Origin: Candidatus Methanoperedens sp. BLZ2
GTDB lineage: Archaea; Halobacteriota; Methanosarcinia; Methanosarcinales; Methanoperedenaceae
DNA length: 64,000 nucleotides
Assembly: GCF_002487355.1 (NCBI RefSeq)
Contig: NZ_NTMG01000083.1
Location: 1 to 64,000 of the forward strand
Direction: 5' to 3'
Of the stretch, positions 62,958 through 64,000 are shown piece by piece (the first letter of the stretch is position 1; each line of letters begins with the position of its first letter). The notes below the pieces were generated by a model that did no database searches, was not told where the DNA came from, and saw only the letters and a list, made by a program, of their open reading frames with translations. Position numbers and translations under genes: made by a program.

Positions 62958-64000
62958 ATGAATGCAGATACTCCGGAACAGAAAGTCGTCGATATACTTA
63001 AACAAAACAGGATCGATATTGCAGCTACACTCCCATGTGACCGGATCAAGGCGCTGCTTCCGCTTATTGCCCGGAACATAAAAACACTTCCTCTCACGCG
63101 GGAAGAGAATGGTGCAGGGATATGCGCAGGTGTTTATCTTGGATGGGGGCGGCCTGTTATGGTCATCCAGAGCACCGGCATCGGCAACATGATAAATGCT
63201 CTTCTTTCACTTAATCTTACATACAGAATCCCTCTTCCGATAATCACAAGCTGGCGCGGTGTTTATAAAGAATCGATAGAAGCTCAGTGGCAGCTTGGGA
63301 GGAGGTTGCCTGAGATCCTGGCAGCTTCAGGAATTAAGTTTACGATCATAGAATCACTAAAAGAAATCGAACGACTGGATGAAGCGATCAAAGAATCCTT
63401 CAATAACTCTCATCCGCATGTTATTTTGATGTCTCCTGCTATCTGGGAGGGTTCAACATGCGAAATTCCCGAACCCATGGATATATGCAGCAGGAACATT
63501 GAACTGGTATTCAGTGTAACCATAAAAAAACCGGTTTTAACAAGATACGAAGCGATCAGGACCATTGTGGAAACGATTGATGAAGATGAAGATATAATCG
63601 TCTCCAACCTGGGTATCCCATCAAAGGAATTATTTGAGATAAGGGACAGGGAACTTAATTTTTACATGCTTGGTTCAATGGGGCTTGTTTCATCGATAGG
63701 CCTGGGTCTTGCAATTAATCAAAAAAGGCATGTATATGTGATTGACGGAGATGGAAGCCTGCTTATGAATCCGAATGCACTGATAAGCATCGGGGAATAT
63801 CCAACTACAAACCTGACAATTATTTCTATTGACAATGCATCATACGGCTCAACCGGGAACCAGGAGACATGCACGCAAAGCCTGATCGACCTTGAACTGC
63901 TGGCAAAAGCAAGCGGAATAAACGATACAGTAAAAGCGCATTCTCAGGATGATCTAAGCGAAGCCCTGAGGCGCAAAGCACAATTCATTCATGTAATCGT
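62958..64000 (+). CDS. comDE: Sulfopyruvate decarboxylase, fused ComD-ComE (3' end outside window)
   Basis: The ATG at 62958 opens a frame that runs out of the window. The first half (from ILKQNRIDIAATLPCDRIKA, LTREENGAGICAGVYLGWGR, MVIQSTGIGNMINALLSLNL) is ComD, the pyrimidine-binding part; the second half (SNLGIPSKELFEI, SMGLVSSIGLGLAI, YVIDGDGSLLMNPNAL) is ComE with the thiamine diphosphate GDG motif. Fusion of both subunits is known from Methanosarcina. It decarboxylates sulfopyruvate in coenzyme M synthesis. Confidence 0.92.
   Translation, partial: MNADTPEQKVVDILKQNRIDIAATLPCDRIKALLPLIARNIKTLPLTREENGAGICAGVYLGWGRPVMVIQSTGIGNMINALLSLNLTYRIPLPIITSWRGVYKESIEAQWQLGRRLPEILAASGIKFTIIESLKEIERLDEAIKESFNNSHPHVILMSPAIWEGSTCEIPEPMDICSRNIELVFSVTIKKPVLTRYEAIRTIVETIDEDEDIIVSNLGIPSKELFEIRDRELNFYMLGSMGLVSSIGLGLAINQKRHVYVIDGDGSLLMNPNALISIGEYPTTNLTIISIDNASYGSTGNQETCTQSLIDLELLAKASGINDTVKAHSQDDLSEALRRKAQFIHVI

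Noticed and set aside
1-64000. tRNA, rRNA and CRISPR arrays
   Set aside because: I saw no cloverleaf with a TTC-type arm, no rRNA core sequence and no regularly spaced repeats in the intergenic regions; a covariance-model scan would be needed to exclude small RNAs.

Overview
The window is a chromosomal segment of an archaeon. TFB, Gar1, CDC48, archaeal TyrRS, an archaellin-like protein, MptE-like pterin kinase and Tsr3 are archaeal. Cysteate synthase followed by fused sulfopyruvate decarboxylase (coenzyme M synthesis), methanogenesis marker 8, Fae-Hps and a CbiA/CfbB-type amidase point to the Methanosarcinales. CcmH-type cytochrome c maturation proteins, a CxxCH protein with a PGF-CTERM-like tail and much copper/thiol biology suggest an ANME-2d (Candidatus Methanoperedens) relative; this is inference from gene content, not from a database search.

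Layout. 1-7.7 kb: a same-strand cluster with a duplicated two-gene module (CcmH + a membrane protein with an ECCL motif), a membrane cupredoxin, CcdA, a PCYCGC-type protein, YHS and DUF2933-like proteins, a lipoprotein and three tandem paralogues. 7.8-13.7 kb: an interrupted TusA-like gene, a 55-aa YHS gene, a LolCDE/MacB-like ABC exporter with a PGF-CTERM partner, a TRASH-SDH protease fusion and a truncated NpdG. 14-23 kb: PspA-PspAA-HtpX, a duplicated DUF356-like unit, a Csp/DUF326-like Cys-rich protein, two geranylgeranyl-reductase-family flavoproteins (one fused to a methyltransferase) and a DUF5667-like protein; seven promoters from 8.1 to 22.4 kb share one DNA element. 23-27.6 kb: transposase wrecks, a beheaded GNAT gene, ArsR, CbtB-CbtA, DtxR.

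27.6-43.7 kb: a c-type cytochrome, marker 8, DnaJ, a histidine kinase/response regulator/KaiC-like signalling operon, archaellin-like protein, AmrS, CDC48, MptE, TFB, Gar1, Pcm and Fae-Hps. 44-53.5 kb: housekeeping genes (Tsr3, TyrS) among five toxin-antitoxin loci; three are decayed (hepT with nonsense codon and lost C-terminus, vapC cut to 36 codons, hicA and hicB both apparently internally deleted), two look intact. 53.7-64 kb: TctA-like permease, HemD, CbiA/CfbB, a five-gene operon (coiled coil, SPFH protein with zinc ribbons, three zinc-ribbon membrane-associated proteins), then the coenzyme M genes.

Themes: envelope stress (PspA/HtpX, SPFH operon), metal and thiol handling (YHS, Csp-like, cupredoxin, CbtAB, DtxR, ArsR) and C1 metabolism. 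The strongest candidates for something undescribed are the shared promoter element of 8-22 kb and the SPFH/zinc-ribbon operon, whose gene types recall the Bacillus PspA-YdjGHI system. No rRNA, tRNA or CRISPR array was recognised.
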